Assembly (NCBI GenBank): GCA_016464825.1
Contig: JAEKNQ010000040.1
Coordinates: 1 to 64,000, forward strand
DNA: 64,000 nt
Reading direction: 5' to 3'
Source of the DNA: Candidatus Dormiibacter inghamiae
GTDB taxonomy: Bacteria; Chloroflexota; Dormibacteria; Dormibacterales; Dormibacteraceae
This document shows positions 17,513-27,240 of this stretch, piece by piece (position 1 is the first letter of the stretch; each line of letters begins with the position of its first letter). The notes under the pieces were generated by a model. It worked only from the letters and a program-made list of their open reading frames with translations. It searched no databases and had not been told where the DNA came from. Made by a program: the position numbers and the translations under genes.

Positions 17513-17743
17513 GTGGCCCTGAGCGACTTCCAGCGTTATCCGCTGCTATTTGGCCCCAGCCCGATCCATCCCATAAAGCGGCTTTCGGCCTACTTGGCCG
17601 GCCCCCAGATCTGGGCCAACGAGAAGACTGCAACTCGGCTTGGCCTCCGGCGGCAATAAGACCCGCAAGCTCGAATACCTGGTTCCCGACACCCTCGTCA
17701 AGGGGCTGGCACACTCGTCTCGATCGCCGGAGTGCAGTCGACC
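17513..17743 (+). pseudogene. 1-aminocyclopropane-1-carboxylate deaminase relic
   Basis: Three frames together give an ACC-deaminase/D-cysteine desulfhydrase N-terminus: FQRYPLLFGPSPIHPIKRLSAY (first frame), then DCNS, then GGNKTRKLEYLVPDTLVKG including the PLP lysine, and finally GTLVSIAGVQST. At least three frameshifts separate these, and homology stops after about 80 residues. It is therefore a truncated pseudogene. The GTG at 17513 follows TAGAGT (17500-17505, 7 nt), a leaderless promoter which overlaps the pfkA stop. The break marks the left edge of a decayed accessory segment. Confidence 0.75.
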
Positions 17744-18071
17744 ACATCCGGCACTTTGCGTGCTCGGTGTCGTTGGGGCGTGGTCACGTGTCGAGGTGAG
17801 AGATCACACCTAGTCTCAAGTGTTCGTGGTTGAGGCGCGGTCGGCGCGCTCATTTCCCGCGATCTGAGGCCTTGACTGAAGGCCGTCGTTGCCCGACGCC
17901 TAAGAATTCGCTGAAACCCTAGGAGCCCTCACACTTGCGAGCGGTGACACAAGAGATTAGTCGCTGTTTCGCGGATGGCGGCGCGCATAACTGAATCTGG
18001 ATCTCGATCCCGGGTGAGGGCAACGTCTGTCGGAACCTGCACCGCATGCTGGTGCCTTACGTCAAGCGGGC
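17744..18071. other. Noncoding decayed segment
   Basis: About 330 bp without a supported gene. Base composition is less GC-rich than the neighbours. A fragment near 18025-18070 reads RNLHRMLVPYVKRAQ in one frame and may be a relic of another gene, but it is too short to name. No clear promoter, repeat or terminator. Confidence 0.4.
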
Positions 18072-18485
18072 TCAGGCAGCGAGACCGCCCGGATGGTTCA
18101 CTGGCAGGCCGACCGCGGCCGCCGCGTGCGCCATCTTGCCGTCATAGGTGAGAAAAGCAGCCAGGCTGCCCAGCTTCAAAGCGGTCTCGATGTGGATCGC
18201 GTCCAGCGTTCGCAGCCCAGGGTCGCTCAATTTGCCGGACGCTCGCAGCAGGTCGTCGGAGACCGAGACCGTCAAGATGCGCCCAGCCAGAAACCGGCTG
18301 GCAGCGGTCTGGACTGACACGGCGACTCCGGCTCGTAGGAGCGCTCGGGGCAACTCGGCGAGAACGAGAGCGCTGGCGGCAAGTCGTGCGGACGAAGCCT
18401 CCTGGCTCAGGTAAGCGCGAAGCGCAGAGCTCTGGAACTCGGTGCGAAAGAGCTTGACCAGAGCACTCGTGTCGATGTAAGTCAC
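18072..18485 (-). CDS. PIN-domain toxin, VapC-like
   Basis: 137 residues. MTYIDTSALVKLF carries the first catalytic Asp. A Glu is present in LVLAELPRAL, and the C-terminal LRTLDAIHIETAL holds the second Asp, then AFLTYDGKMAHAA. These are the PIN RNase acidic residues. PIN toxins cleave RNA (often tRNA or rRNA). The start overlaps the stop of the antitoxin gene (18482-18485), as in VapBC operons, so the pair is likely functional. Confidence 0.88.
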   Translation of the reverse strand: MTYIDTSALVKLFRTEFQSSALRAYLSQEASSARLAASALVLAELPRALLRAGVAVSVQTAASRFLAGRILTVSVSDDLLRASGKLSDPGLRTLDAIHIETALKLGSLAAFLTYDGKMAHAAAAVGLPVNHPGGLAA

Positions 18486-18784
18486 CGCTCCTCAGCGGCG
18501 CGCAACTCCTCCAGCGCCCGAGAAAGTTGGCCCTCTGGTACTCCTGGATCCGGCAGCGCGCTCCAATCGATATCGCGAGCCGCCGGCACCCTCAAGGCTT
18601 TGTCCAGGTCAACCAAACCCATTCCTGCGAGGTGCTCCAACTGTCGATACTCCGCTGGAGGGGGACTCAGGACGGCCGCCAGCTGACCGTTTCGGGTCAC
18701 CTCGACTGATTGACCGGCTGCCACCAGATCGAGCACCCTGGCCGAGTCCCGCGCCAATGTTCTGGCAGTCACTCGGTGAGTCAT
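18482..18784 (-). CDS. Antitoxin, Phd/YefM-type
   Basis: About 100 residues. The N-terminal THRVTARTLARDSARVLDLVAAGQSVEVTRNGQLAAVL pattern matches Phd/YefM antitoxins, which bind DNA through this part and neutralise the toxin with the C-terminus. I chose the ATG at 18784 because TAACAT (18792-18797) lies 7 nt upstream, a leaderless arrangement. The transposase fragment ends within this promoter region, so the pair may have been placed here by that element. Confidence 0.82.
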   Translation of the reverse strand: MTHRVTARTLARDSARVLDLVAAGQSVEVTRNGQLAAVLSPPPAEYRQLEHLAGMGLVDLDKALRVPAARDIDWSALPDPGVPEGQLSRALEELRAAEER

Positions 18785-19311
18785 GTAAGACATGTTAAGT
18801 CATTCGTCTGGCATTGCCAAGCCGGTGTCTGACGCGGCAGCTGGACCAGGCCGCCGGGGCGTTGGGCATCGAGGTGGAGTTCAGGCAGGGCCGCCGTTTG
18901 TACCGGTTCGGGCGCGGCAATAGCGGCGTTGAGTAGAGCCAAACGCTGTCGGCGGCGATTGAGTCCATGGCGTCCCGAGACGCGCCAGACGCCGTTGGGC
19001 GAGAGCTCCAGGCCGCCCCAGTGGGGACGCTTCAGCTCACTGGCGATGCGTTGGGGGCCGAAGCCGGGGTGGCCAAGGGCGAAGGCGACGACCTGGCGCT
19101 CAGTCTGGGGCGTGATGGCGTTTGGCATCCGCGGCTGGCGACGCTCACGCGGTCGCAGCAGCTCTGGCCCGTAGAGCTCAGCCTGCCGACGCCAGCGATA
19201 GAGAGTGGAGCGGTGGACCTGCATCATGCGGCAGGCTTGGCGGACGCCTACCTCCTCGGCCAGGGCGAGCACCCGAAGCCGGAACCGATAGAGAACGTCA
19301 TCATTGGACAT
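18781..19311 (-). pseudogene. Truncated transposase (N-terminal HTH part, IS481/IS3-like)
   Basis: About 176 residues. LALAEEVGVRQACRMMQVHRSTLYRWRRQ is a helix-turn-helix of the kind found in IS481/IS3-type transposases. It continues to a segment LRRPHW...NGVWRVSGRHGLNRRRQRL typical of the linker before the catalytic core. The protein then ends RPGGLVQLPRQTPAW, where the first catalytic Asp of the DDE core (usually VQLD) should be. The DDE domain is gone. An end-like sequence TTTGGACACCCACAC near 19331 may be one terminus. Non-functional. Confidence 0.7.
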
Positions 19312-19576
19312 GGCGGCACCTCCTCTGCAGGTTTGGACACCCACACAATGGTGCCGCCGTAGCGGCTCAGTTGGCCCGAAGTGTCTCGACTACTCGGGGA
19401 TAGGACACTCTAGCCCAACGAGAGTACCAGCCCCCACAGAGGCGCTGAGGAGTCGGTTAACTCGGTTGGTCGCCTTTCCTTAGGCTGCCGGCACGTACCC
19501 GCTTTTCCGGGGAGTGGACGGCGGCTGGGTCCAAGCCTCCCGCCGGCGAACCCAACCTACGGCGCTGACGCTGGCT

Positions 19577-21919
19577 TCAGGCCAGCGCCACCTTGGGCGC
19601 TTCTGAGGCCGGCTCCAGCGCCCAGTCGAGAACTTCCCGCACGTCGCTGGCGAGGTGGATCGCTATCTCCTCTCTCAGCTCGGCAGGCAGGTCGTCCAGG
19701 TCAGGCTCGTTCCGCTTGGGCAGGATCACCTCTTTCAGTCCCGCCCGCTTGGCGGCGAGAACCTTCTGCTTGACGCCGCCGATCGGCAGCACTCGGCCCT
19801 GCAGCGTGACCTCGCCCGTCATGCCCACTGTGGACCTCACAGGACGATCGCTGAGCAACGAGACCAGCGCAGTGGTCATGGTGACGCCTGCCGAAGGGCC
19901 GTCCTTCGGCACCGCGCCGGCCGGCACGTGGATGTGCACTTGGCGGTCACTGAACCGCTCAGGCAGGCCGAGCTCGCGGCTGTGCGACCGCACATAGGAG
20001 AGCGCGATCTGGGCCGACTCCTTCATCACGTCACCCAGCTGGCCGGTCAGCGTGAGGCCCGGCTTGGACTCGCCGGTCATCGAAGTAGCTTCGATGAAAA
20101 GCACGTCGCCACCGGCGCCGGTGACCGCGAGGCCCGTTGCCACTCCCGGCACGGCGGTTCGCTCCAGGATCTCCTCGAATTGAAAGTGCGGCTTGCCCAG
20201 AGCTTCGCGGACTACCGCCTCGTCGACGGTTGCAGGGGGGGTCAGGGAGCCCGCGTCAAGCTTCGTGGCGACCTTCCGGAAGAGCTTGCCAAGCTCCCGC
20301 TCCAGGCTCCGCACCCCGGCCTCGCGGGTGTAGTCGGAGATGATCCGCTGCAGCGCCTTGTCGCTGACGCTAACCTCGTTGGCGTCCAGGCCGTTGCGCT
20401 CGACCTGCCGGGGCAGAAGGTGCTGACGCGCGATGTCGAGCTTCTCCTCCTCGGTGTAGCCGTCCAGCCGGATCAGCTCCATGCGGTCAAGAAGAGGGCT
20501 GGGGATGGTGTCGGCGACGTTGGCAGTAGGGATGAACAGCACGTCCGAGAGGTCCAGGTCGACCTCCAGGTAGTGATCGCGGAAGGTGTGGTTCTGGGCC
20601 GGATCGAGCACCTCGAGCAGAGCTGAGGAGGGATCGCCGCGCCAGTCGGCGCCGACCTTGTCGATCTCGTCCAGCATGATGACCGGGTTCTTGGTCCCCG
20701 CCTCCTTCAGGGCGCGGACGATCCTGCCGGGCAGGGCGCCGACGTAGGTGCGCCGGTGACCCCGGATCTCTGCCTCGTCGTGGATGCCGCCGAGCGAGAT
20801 GCGGGTGAATTTCCGACCCAACGCATGGGCGACGGATTCGCCCAGCGACGTCTTGCCGACGCCGGGAGGCCCGACCAGCGTGATGATGGCGCCGGAGCCC
20901 CGGCCCCCCTCGGGGGCCAGACCCTTCTCCTGGCGCCGCTTGCGGACGGCGAGGAACTCGATGATCCGGTCCTTCACGTCGTCCAGCCCAGAGTGCTCGT
21001 TGTCGAGAATCTCTCGCGCCTTCTTCAGGTCGAAGTTGTCCTCGGTCCGCGTGCTCCAGGGGATGTCGAGCATCCAGTCGAGGAAATTGCGGATCCAGCC
21101 GTACTCGGGGCTCTGCTCGCTCATCCGCTCCAGGCGGTCAAGCTCGCGGTCGAACTCCTTGCGGGCCGCCTCCGGCATGTGCTTTTCCTCAGCGCGGCTG
21201 CGGTAGTCGCCGACGACGTCGGTGGCGCCTTCGCCGAGCTGCTTCTTGATCGCTTCGAGCTGAGCCCTGAGGATGTACTCGCGCTGGCCCTTCTCCATGC
21301 GCTCGGAGACGTCGTCGCGGAGCTGCTGCTTCAGAGTCAGCTCGCCCAAGATCTCTTTGTTCCAGCCGATCAGCTTGGTCAGGCGCTCCTCCACGTCGAG
21401 CGTCTCCAGAATCTCCACCTTCCGCTCCAGTGAGTGGTCGGGCGAGTAACCAGACATGTCGGCAAGGTGGCCGGGGTTCTCAATGCCGCGCAGCACCTGG
21501 GCGATCTGCGATGCGCCCCGCAGCTCGAGGATGTTCTCGACGATCGCTCGGTACTCATGCGCCAGGTCGCGGGCGCGGTCCGACCAGGTGACCGGGTCGG
21601 GGCTGGGCGAGACGTCGGCGACGAGGGTACCGCCGATCTCGTGGCTCACGTTGCCGAGGACCGCGCGGTGGCGGCCCTGCACAGCTACAACCTCGGTGCC
21701 ATCGGGCAGGTTGCCTTTCTCCTCGACCTTGGCGACCAGCCCGACAGTGGCGTAGCGGCCGTCGATCTTGGGCAGCAGCAGGATCAGACCCTGGTCCGCC
21801 AGCGCGGCGCGGACAGCCGCCTGGGCGTCTTCTGACTCCAGGGGAATGGTGGCGCTCATGCGGGGCAGGACCACAGCCTGCGTCAGCGGCATGACGGGAA
21901 GTCGGTTGTCTTGGGCCAT
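19577..21919 (-). CDS. lon: ATP-dependent Lon protease
   Basis: Degrades misfolded and regulatory proteins. About 780 residues. N-terminal LON domain ([15 protein letters not shown]), AAA module with Walker [12 protein letters not shown] near residue 345 and Walker [12 protein letters not shown], and the Ser-Lys protease domain with [11 protein letters not shown] (catalytic Ser) and [14 protein letters not shown] (catalytic Lys). ATG at 21919 is preferred, with AAAGGAG 13 nt upstream. A GTG at 21964 in the same frame follows TAAACC and would add 15 residues, so two starts are possible. Confidence 0.95.
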   Translation of the reverse strand: MAQDNRLPVMPLTQAVVLPRMSATIPLESEDAQAAVRAALADQGLILLLPKIDGRYATVGLVAKVEEKGNLPDGTEVVAVQGRHRAVLGNVSHEIGGTLVADVSPSPDPVTWSDRARDLAHEYRAIVENILELRGASQIAQVLRGIENPGHLADMSGYSPDHSLERKVEILETLDVEERLTKLIGWNKEILGELTLKQQLRDDVSERMEKGQREYILRAQLEAIKKQLGEGATDVVGDYRSRAEEKHMPEAARKEFDRELDRLERMSEQSPEYGWIRNFLDWMLDIPWSTRTEDNFDLKKAREILDNEHSGLDDVKDRIIEFLAVRKRRQEKGLAPEGGRGSGAIITLVGPPGVGKTSLGESVAHALGRKFTRISLGGIHDEAEIRGHRRTYVGALPGRIVRALKEAGTKNPVIMLDEIDKVGADWRGDPSSALLEVLDPAQNHTFRDHYLEVDLDLSDVLFIPTANVADTIPSPLLDRMELIRLDGYTEEEKLDIARQHLLPRQVERNGLDANEVSVSDKALQRIISDYTREAGVRSLERELGKLFRKVATKLDAGSLTPPATVDEAVVREALGKPHFQFEEILERTAVPGVATGLAVTGAGGDVLFIEATSMTGESKPGLTLTGQLGDVMKESAQIALSYVRSHSRELGLPERFSDRQVHIHVPAGAVPKDGPSAGVTMTTALVSLLSDRPVRSTVGMTGEVTLQGRVLPIGGVKQKVLAAKRAGLKEVILPKRNEPDLDDLPAELREEIAIHLASDVREVLDWALEPASEAPKVALA

Positions 21920-22141
21920 GTTTATCAGGTATCTCCTTTGCTGGGCGCTCCATTCCGAGCGCACTGTTTTGGTTTACCCGGCTGGGCTGACCCGGAAACG
22001 AAGGGGCGGCCCAGCGGTCTGGTGTTCGGAGCCGGTCGGTTGACCTCCCCCGCGCCCACCAACCTGTCAAAGGCCCAGCCGCTAAGTTGGTCGGAAGTTG
22101 ATTGACAGAATCGATCTCGGTGGAAGCGTGCCCGGCTGGCT

Positions 22142-23494
22142 ATGGGGCCGCCAGCCCTGACGGCGCTCGCGGACCCGGCCTTCCCGCCGCTGCGCCAGGC
22201 GGCGGCCGAACTGGGCCTGCGCGCTTGGGCGGTCGGTGGGTATGTGCGAGACCTGCTGCTGGGGCGGACGCAGCCCGACCTGGACATAGTTGTCGAGGAC
22301 GGCCGGGCGCTGGATCTTGCCGTCCGCTTTGCCCAGCTCACCGGCGCTCGGTCGCCAGTCCTCTTTCCCCGCTTCGGCACTGCGCAGGTCACCTGGCGCG
22401 ACCGGCTGATCGAATTCGCCTCGGCCCGGGCCGAGAGCTATGCCGCCGACTCGCGCAAGCCGGAGGTGAGACCAGTCAGCATCGAGCAGGACCTGCGGCG
22501 GCGGGACTTCACTGTGAACGCCATGCTGCTCGACTTCGACGGCCGCCTCCTGGATCCGCTGGGTGGCCGGGTGGACCTGGAACGTCGGCTGCTGCGAACG
22601 CCGGCCGAGCCCGAGCGGGCTTTCAGTGACGATCCCCTCCGCATGCTCCGGGCGGCCCGCCTTGCTGCCCAACTCGGCTTTGACCTCGACCCCGCTTTGC
22701 TGCCGGCGATGCGCCGGCTGCGCGAGAGAGCCCGGCCGCCGGTGCTCTCGGTGGAGCGAATCCACGAGGAGCTGGTCAAGCTGCTGCTTTCGGAGCGACC
22801 GAGACGCGGGCTGGAGATACTTGACGAGGGCGGCCTGCTGGAGCTGCTGCTGCCGGAGCTCGCCGCCTGCCACGGTGTCGAGCAGGGTAACTGGCATACC
22901 CACGACGTATTCGGCCACACCCTGCTGGCAGTTGACAAGGCGGCGCCCGATCTGACTGTCCGTCTGGCGGCTCTGCTCCACGACATCGGCAAGCCGCCCA
23001 CCGCCACGCCCGACGGCGCTTTCCACGGCCACGATCTGGTCGGAGCCGCGATGGCCGAGGAGGTGATGACGCGGCTCAGGTTCTCCCGCTCCGAAACCGA
23101 CAACGTGAGCCGGCTGGTCAGGCTGCATCTGCGGCCGGTCTTCTACGAGCCCGAAAACTGGGGCGCCGCCGCCGTCCGACGCTTGGCGCGCGACGCCGGT
23201 GAACTGCTCCAACCGCTGCTGCAGCTGGCCCGCGCGGACATCGCAGCCTCCGCCTATCCCGACGCCTGGAAGTTGGACGACCTCGAGAGACGTCTGCAGG
23301 CGGTGCTGCAGAACGAGGCGAAGGTGCTGCGGCCGCCGGTCGAGGGCGGCGACATCATGCGCATTCGCGGCATCGGGCCCGGCCCCGAGGTGGGTCGTCT
23401 CAAAGCTGCCCTGACCGAGCTGGTGCTGGAGGGCGAGCTGCCACCTGAACGGGAGGCGATCAGCGCCTACCTGGCGGCCCACCCCGAACTCTGA
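22142..23494 (+). CDS. CCA-adding/poly(A) polymerase-type nucleotidyltransferase with HD domain
   Basis: 450 residues. LRAWAVGGYVRDLLLGRTQPDLDIVVE is the class II nucleotidyltransferase active site (two Asp in DLD). RRRDFTVNAMLLDF and the flexible-loop RAFSDDPLRMLRAARLAAQL are the tRNA nucleotidyltransferase signatures. The C-terminal half has an HD domain (HTHDVFGHTLLAV and LLHDIGKPP), found in bacterial CCA enzymes with phosphatase activity. The likely role is 3'-CCA addition to tRNA. Divergent from lon. Confidence 0.9.
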   Translation: MGPPALTALADPAFPPLRQAAAELGLRAWAVGGYVRDLLLGRTQPDLDIVVEDGRALDLAVRFAQLTGARSPVLFPRFGTAQVTWRDRLIEFASARAESYAADSRKPEVRPVSIEQDLRRRDFTVNAMLLDFDGRLLDPLGGRVDLERRLLRTPAEPERAFSDDPLRMLRAARLAAQLGFDLDPALLPAMRRLRERARPPVLSVERIHEELVKLLLSERPRRGLEILDEGGLLELLLPELAACHGVEQGNWHTHDVFGHTLLAVDKAAPDLTVRLAALLHDIGKPPTATPDGAFHGHDLVGAAMAEEVMTRLRFSRSETDNVSRLVRLHLRPVFYEPENWGAAAVRRLARDAGELLQPLLQLARADIAASAYPDAWKLDDLERRLQAVLQNEAKVLRPPVEGGDIMRIRGIGPGPEVGRLKAALTELVLEGELPPEREAISAYLAAHPEL

Positions 23495-23599
23495 GCCCCC
23501 GATGGAAGCGGCCGCCGAAGGTTGGAGGTTCTGGTCGCGGGCAGGCGCCCGTTGGCAGCGATCGGCTCGTATGCTCCGCCTCGAGGAGCCTTGGCCTCC

Positions 23600-23842
23600 A
23601 TGCTCATCCCGCTCAGCGCCCTCGAACTCGCCGAGAACGAGATTGTCTTGGAAGGCTTCCAGGCCATCTTCGAGGAGGAGCCGGTCACCGTCACAGCTGT
23701 CCTCGAGCGAACCTGCGTCTGCCTCACCCCGGCTGGGGACCGCCGCCTCATCAACAAGCGCCGCCTCCTCGTTGAGCCGGGCGACCTGCCCATCCGCCGC
23801 CGCCGCTTCGGCCCGCCGGCTTCCACCTCGGAGCCGGGCTAG
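23600..23842 (+). CDS. Small hypothetical protein
   Basis: About 80 residues from the ATG at 23600, preceded by GAGGAG 13 nt upstream. The product reads as an all-beta-like sequence (ENEIVLEGFQAIFEEEPVTVTAVLERTCVCLTP) and ends in an Arg/Pro-rich tail. A Cys pair (CVC) is present. No family recognised. It lies 105 bp after the nucleotidyltransferase gene and 31 bp before the glpX promoter. Confidence 0.5.
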   Translation: MLIPLSALELAENEIVLEGFQAIFEEEPVTVTAVLERTCVCLTPAGDRRLINKRRLLVEPGDLPIRRRRFGPPASTSEPG

Positions 23843-23873
23843 GCCACTAGGCGCTGCGCGGGCAGCCGCCTGT

Positions 23874-23918
23874 TAGTCTGTGCCGCAGATGGGCACTCAG
23901 CAGATGGGCACTCAGCAG
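23874..23918 (+). repeat. glpX promoter with 15-bp tandem duplication of the start region
   Basis: TAGTCT (23874-23879) is a -10 element. After it, ATGGGCACTCAGCAG is repeated exactly twice (23889-23903, 23904-23918), and a third ATG follows at 23919. All three ATGs are in frame, giving the N-terminus MGTQQMGTQQMD. The core enzyme needs only the third ATG. Confidence 0.75.
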
Positions 23919-24923
23919 ATGGACCGCAACCTCGCCCTGGAGCTGCTTCGGGTGACCGAGAACGCCGCCCTGGCGGCGGCGCCCCTGCAGGGCCGGGGCC
24001 TGAAGGAGGAGGCCGACCAGCGCGCGGTCGACGCAATGCGCTCGGCGCTGGCCTCGGTCGACATGCGGGGCACAGTGGTCATCGGCGAGGGCGAGAAGGA
24101 CGAGGCGCCCATGCTCTACTTCGGCGAAGAGGTGGGCAACGGCCTGGAGCCCGATGTGGATGTGGCAGTCGACCCCATCGACGGCACCCGCCTGGCGGCC
24201 AACGGCCAGCCGGGCGCGATGGCGGTGGTCGCTCTCGCCGAGCGCGACAGCATGTTCACCACTCACGTCCACTACATGGAGAAGCTGATAGTGGGCCGCC
24301 GGGCGCGGGGAGTGATCGACATCGAGATGCCTGTCGAGTGGAACATGCGTCGGATCGCGAAGGCCGAGGGTCTACATCCGCGCGATCTGGTGGTGGTCAT
24401 CTTGGACAGGGAGCGGAATGAGCCGGTCATCCGGCAGGTGCGAGAGGTGGGCGCCCGGATCAGGCTCATCTCGGACGGCGACGTCGCGGGCGCCATCATG
24501 GCGGCGCTCGAGACGAAGACAGGAATGCACGCCCTCATGGGCTCGGGTGGGGCGACCGAAGGTGTGATCGCCGCCTGCGCTGTGAAAGCATTGGGCGGTG
24601 ACATGCAGGGCAAGCTGCTCCTGCGCGATGACGACGAGCGCCGGACCGCTGAAGGGGAGGGGCACGAGGCCGATCGCGTCCTCGGCATCGATGATCTCTG
24701 CAGCGGTCGGAACATATTTTTCGCCGCGACCGGGATCACCACGGGTGAGCTCTTACGCGGCGTGACCTACGAGGAGTACTACGCGTACTCACACTCGATG
24801 GTGATCCGCTCCGCCTCGGGCACCCTGCGCCACGTCGAGGCCTTTCACGACATGGGCAAGCTGCGCGAGAAAGGGCTCCTGCCCGAACAGATGGTGTTCG
24901 CCTCGCCCGCTCTCGTTCGCTAG
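23889..24923 (+). CDS. glpX: Fructose-1,6-bisphosphatase class II
   Basis: Gluconeogenic phosphatase. The protein has LELLRVTENAALAAA near the N-terminus, the metal-binding VDPIDGTRLAANGQPGAMAV near residue 100, and LMGSGGATEGVIAACAVKALGG, all typical of GlpX. The homology begins at the third ATG (MDRNLALELLRVTE). The first two ATGs come from a tandem duplication, so start choice is uncertain. The TAGTCT at 23874-23879 is 9 nt before the first ATG. With a PPi-type PFK nearby, flux through fructose-1,6-bisphosphate may be controlled mainly by this enzyme, which is an inference. Confidence 0.93.
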   Translation: MGTQQMGTQQMDRNLALELLRVTENAALAAAPLQGRGLKEEADQRAVDAMRSALASVDMRGTVVIGEGEKDEAPMLYFGEEVGNGLEPDVDVAVDPIDGTRLAANGQPGAMAVVALAERDSMFTTHVHYMEKLIVGRRARGVIDIEMPVEWNMRRIAKAEGLHPRDLVVVILDRERNEPVIRQVREVGARIRLISDGDVAGAIMAALETKTGMHALMGSGGATEGVIAACAVKALGGDMQGKLLLRDDDERRTAEGEGHEADRVLGIDDLCSGRNIFFAATGITTGELLRGVTYEEYYAYSHSMVIRSASGTLRHVEAFHDMGKLREKGLLPEQMVFASPALVR

Positions 24924-25007
24924 ACCGCTTCTGGGGAATCAAGCCTCCAGTTCAGCAACCGCAGAGGAGCGCTGTCGGCGGCGTCATGCCGCCCACCTGC
25001 CCTTTCA

Positions 25008-25032
25008 CAATCCGCGCTTGGCGGCCGGATTG
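25008..25032. terminator. Hairpin between convergent genes
   Basis: CAATCCG (25008-25014) and CGGATTG (25026-25032) form a perfect 7-bp stem with an 11-nt loop, between glpX and the convergent 25040 gene. It lacks a run of T, so it would be a weak intrinsic terminator in either direction. Confidence 0.4.
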
Positions 25033-25039
25033 GAAGCCG

Positions 25040-25453
25040 TCAGCCCTTGGCGCGCATCCGGTTGTTGCGCGGGTTGTGTTCGACCTCGGCCAGCCCCAGG
25101 GCTTCGAGGAGCGGCGGCATGTACATGCCGAAGCGACCGCGCAGGCCCTTCTTGAGGCCATACCAGCCGCCCACCGGGTTGTCGGCTGATCGCCCCCAGG
25201 CCTCGACAGTGCCCTCCTTCGCCGGCTTCTGCTCATCGGCGCTGCCCAGCTCGACCCAGTCGCCGCGCGCTTTCAGCATCTCATGGAGGTCTTCGATCGC
25301 CCGCAGGTGGTAGCGGAGCTCGGTCTTGCCGACCTGGCAGACGATGGAGGGGGGGTCGGACGCTTCGTCCTTGTACATCACGTAGTCGCCGCTCAGCGGC
25401 GGCGTTTTCAGCTGCCAGGGATCGGCCTGAGTGCCCAAACCTTGAGTCGACAT
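25040..25453 (-). CDS. Conserved uncharacterised protein
   Basis: 137 residues. The sequence is strongly conserved in style: LGTQADPWQLKTPPLSGDYVMYKDEASDPPSIVCQVGKT at the N-terminus and a C-terminal VGGWYGLKKGLRGRFGMYMPPLLEALGLAEVEHNPRNNRMRA. I believe these blocks are widely found in proteins of unknown function, sometimes annotated as a DUF. No catalytic or metal site can be pointed out. An SD (AGGAG) precedes the ATG at 25453. The acyl-CoA synthetase gene lies 66 bp upstream on the same strand. Confidence 0.7.
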   Translation of the reverse strand: MSTQGLGTQADPWQLKTPPLSGDYVMYKDEASDPPSIVCQVGKTELRYHLRAIEDLHEMLKARGDWVELGSADEQKPAKEGTVEAWGRSADNPVGGWYGLKKGLRGRFGMYMPPLLEALGLAEVEHNPRNNRMRAKG

Positions 25454-25519
25454 GCTCTCCTGCTCCTTTGGCGGGCGCTTCAGGGCGGCCGCCGGCTGCT
25501 CGAACCGCGGCTTTCTTCG

Positions 25520-27178
25520 TCAGGCAGTGGTGGCGGCGGCTGCTTCCGCCAGCCCCAGCTCGTCGATCGCCGTCTCGCGCATTTTGAACTTCTGGATCTT
25601 GCCAGTCACTGTCATGGGGAAGCCGTTCACGAACTTCCAGTAGCGCGGGATCTTGAAGGTCGCGATCTTGCCCCGGCAGTAATCGGTCAGCGCCTCCTCA
25701 CTCAACTGGGCGCCCTCCCGCGGCTTGATCCAGGCCATCACCTCCTCGCCGTAGCGCTCGGAGGGCACACCGATCACCTGCACATCGCTGATGTCGGGAT
25801 GACCGTAGAGAAACTCCTCCACCTCGCGTGGATAGACGTTCTCGCCGCCGCGGATGATCAGATCCTTGATCCTGCCCACTATGTTGAGGTAGCCGTCCTC
25901 ATCCATGGTGGCCAGGTCGCCAGTATGCATCCAGCGCCCGGCGTCGATGGCTTCGCGGGTGGCGGCTTCGTTGTTCCAGTAGCCGAGCATCACCGAGTAG
26001 CCGCGCGTGCAGAGCTCACCGGGAGCCCCGCGGGAAACTATCCGGCCGTCGGCGGGGTCGATGACCTTCACCTCCACGTGGGGATGAACCCGACCCACCG
26101 TGGAGACGCGCTTGTCCAGAGGGTCGTCGGTCAGGCTCTGGGTGGAGACCGGCGAGGTTTCAGTCATCCCGTAGCAGATCGTCACCTCGGGCATGTTCAG
26201 CCGTGTGGTCACCTTTTTCATCACTTCGACCGGGCAGGGTGAGCCGGCCATGATGCCGGTCCGCAGGGTCGAGAAGTCATAGCTCTCAAAGTCGGGATGC
26301 TCCAACTCGGCGATGAACATGGTGGGCACGCCGTAGAGCGCTGTGCAGCGTTCCGCCTGCACAGCCGCCATGGCCGCCACCGGCTCGAACGTCTCGCTAG
26401 GAATGATCATGGCGGCGCCATGTGTGGTGCAGGCAAGGTTGCCCAAGACCATGCCGAAGCAGTGATAGAAGGGCACCGGGATGCAGACGCGGTCCTGTTC
26501 TGAGTAGCGGCAGGCTTCGCCGATGAAGAAGCCGTTGTTAAGGATGTTGTGGTGGGAGAGCGTGGCGCCCTTCGGGAAGCCGGTGGTGCCTGACGTGTAC
26601 TGGATGTTGATCGGATCGTCGAACTGCAGCTGCCCTTCCCGCTTGGCTACCTCGGCTGCAGGGACCGCGTCCCCACGACGCAGGAGATCGTCCCAACCGT
26701 CCTCCAGGATGAGCGCCTCCTTCAGCTCAGGGCAGCGACCACGCACCTGGGCCAGCATCCCTGCGTAGTTAGAGGCACGGAAGGCGCGGGCGAGGATGAG
26801 TAGCCGCACACCCGATTGATTCAACACGTACTCCAGCTCGGACGTCTTGTAGGCGGGGTTGATGTTGACCAGTACGGCGCCGATTCGAGCGGTGGCGTAC
26901 TGGATCACCGTCCACTCATAGCGGTTGGGCGACCAGATGCCCACCCGCTCCCCCTTCGCGATGCCGCGGGCGAGCAGCCCCCGCGCCGCCCGATCGGTCT
27001 CCGCCCAGAGTTGCGAGTAGGTGAGCCGCACGCCCTGGTGCCGCGAGATGAGGCCGTCCCGCTCGCCGCAGCGCTCGGAGGTGCGGCGGAGGTTCTCACC
27101 GATCGTCTCGCCAAGCAGCGGCACTGAGCTGGTGCCATGAACGTAGGAGGGCAGGCTGGTCATGTCGTCCACGTGCAT
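25520..27178 (-). CDS. AMP-forming acyl-CoA synthetase (fatty-acid CoA ligase type)
   Basis: Activates carboxylic acids, probably fatty acids, to acyl-CoA via acyl-adenylate. About 552 residues. Motifs: [20 protein letters not shown] (P-loop), [24 protein letters not shown]...[33 protein letters not shown] and the C-terminal lysine loop [13 protein letters not shown]. The chain-length specificity cannot be read. The start at 27178 sits just after GGGAG; a second ATG at 27163 is possible. The gene is divergent from the mug-type glycosylase gene. Confidence 0.9.
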   Translation of the reverse strand: MHVDDMTSLPSYVHGTSSVPLLGETIGENLRRTSERCGERDGLISRHQGVRLTYSQLWAETDRAARGLLARGIAKGERVGIWSPNRYEWTVIQYATARIGAVLVNINPAYKTSELEYVLNQSGVRLLILARAFRASNYAGMLAQVRGRCPELKEALILEDGWDDLLRRGDAVPAAEVAKREGQLQFDDPINIQYTSGTTGFPKGATLSHHNILNNGFFIGEACRYSEQDRVCIPVPFYHCFGMVLGNLACTTHGAAMIIPSETFEPVAAMAAVQAERCTALYGVPTMFIAELEHPDFESYDFSTLRTGIMAGSPCPVEVMKKVTTRLNMPEVTICYGMTETSPVSTQSLTDDPLDKRVSTVGRVHPHVEVKVIDPADGRIVSRGAPGELCTRGYSVMLGYWNNEAATREAIDAGRWMHTGDLATMDEDGYLNIVGRIKDLIIRGGENVYPREVEEFLYGHPDISDVQVIGVPSERYGEEVMAWIKPREGAQLSEEALTDYCRGKIATFKIPRYWKFVNGFPMTVTGKIQKFKMRETAIDELGLAEAAAATTA

Positions 27179-27240
27179 TCTCCCACCTGCGCAGCGAGCT
27201 GTCATTGCTTGGGCGAAGCGCCCTGCTACGTTCGGCTCTC

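Noticed and set aside
23502-23876. Alternative frame with ATG 23502 over the small hypothetical gene
   Set aside because: Arg/Ser-rich shadow of the 23600 gene, no SD or -10 at the right distance.
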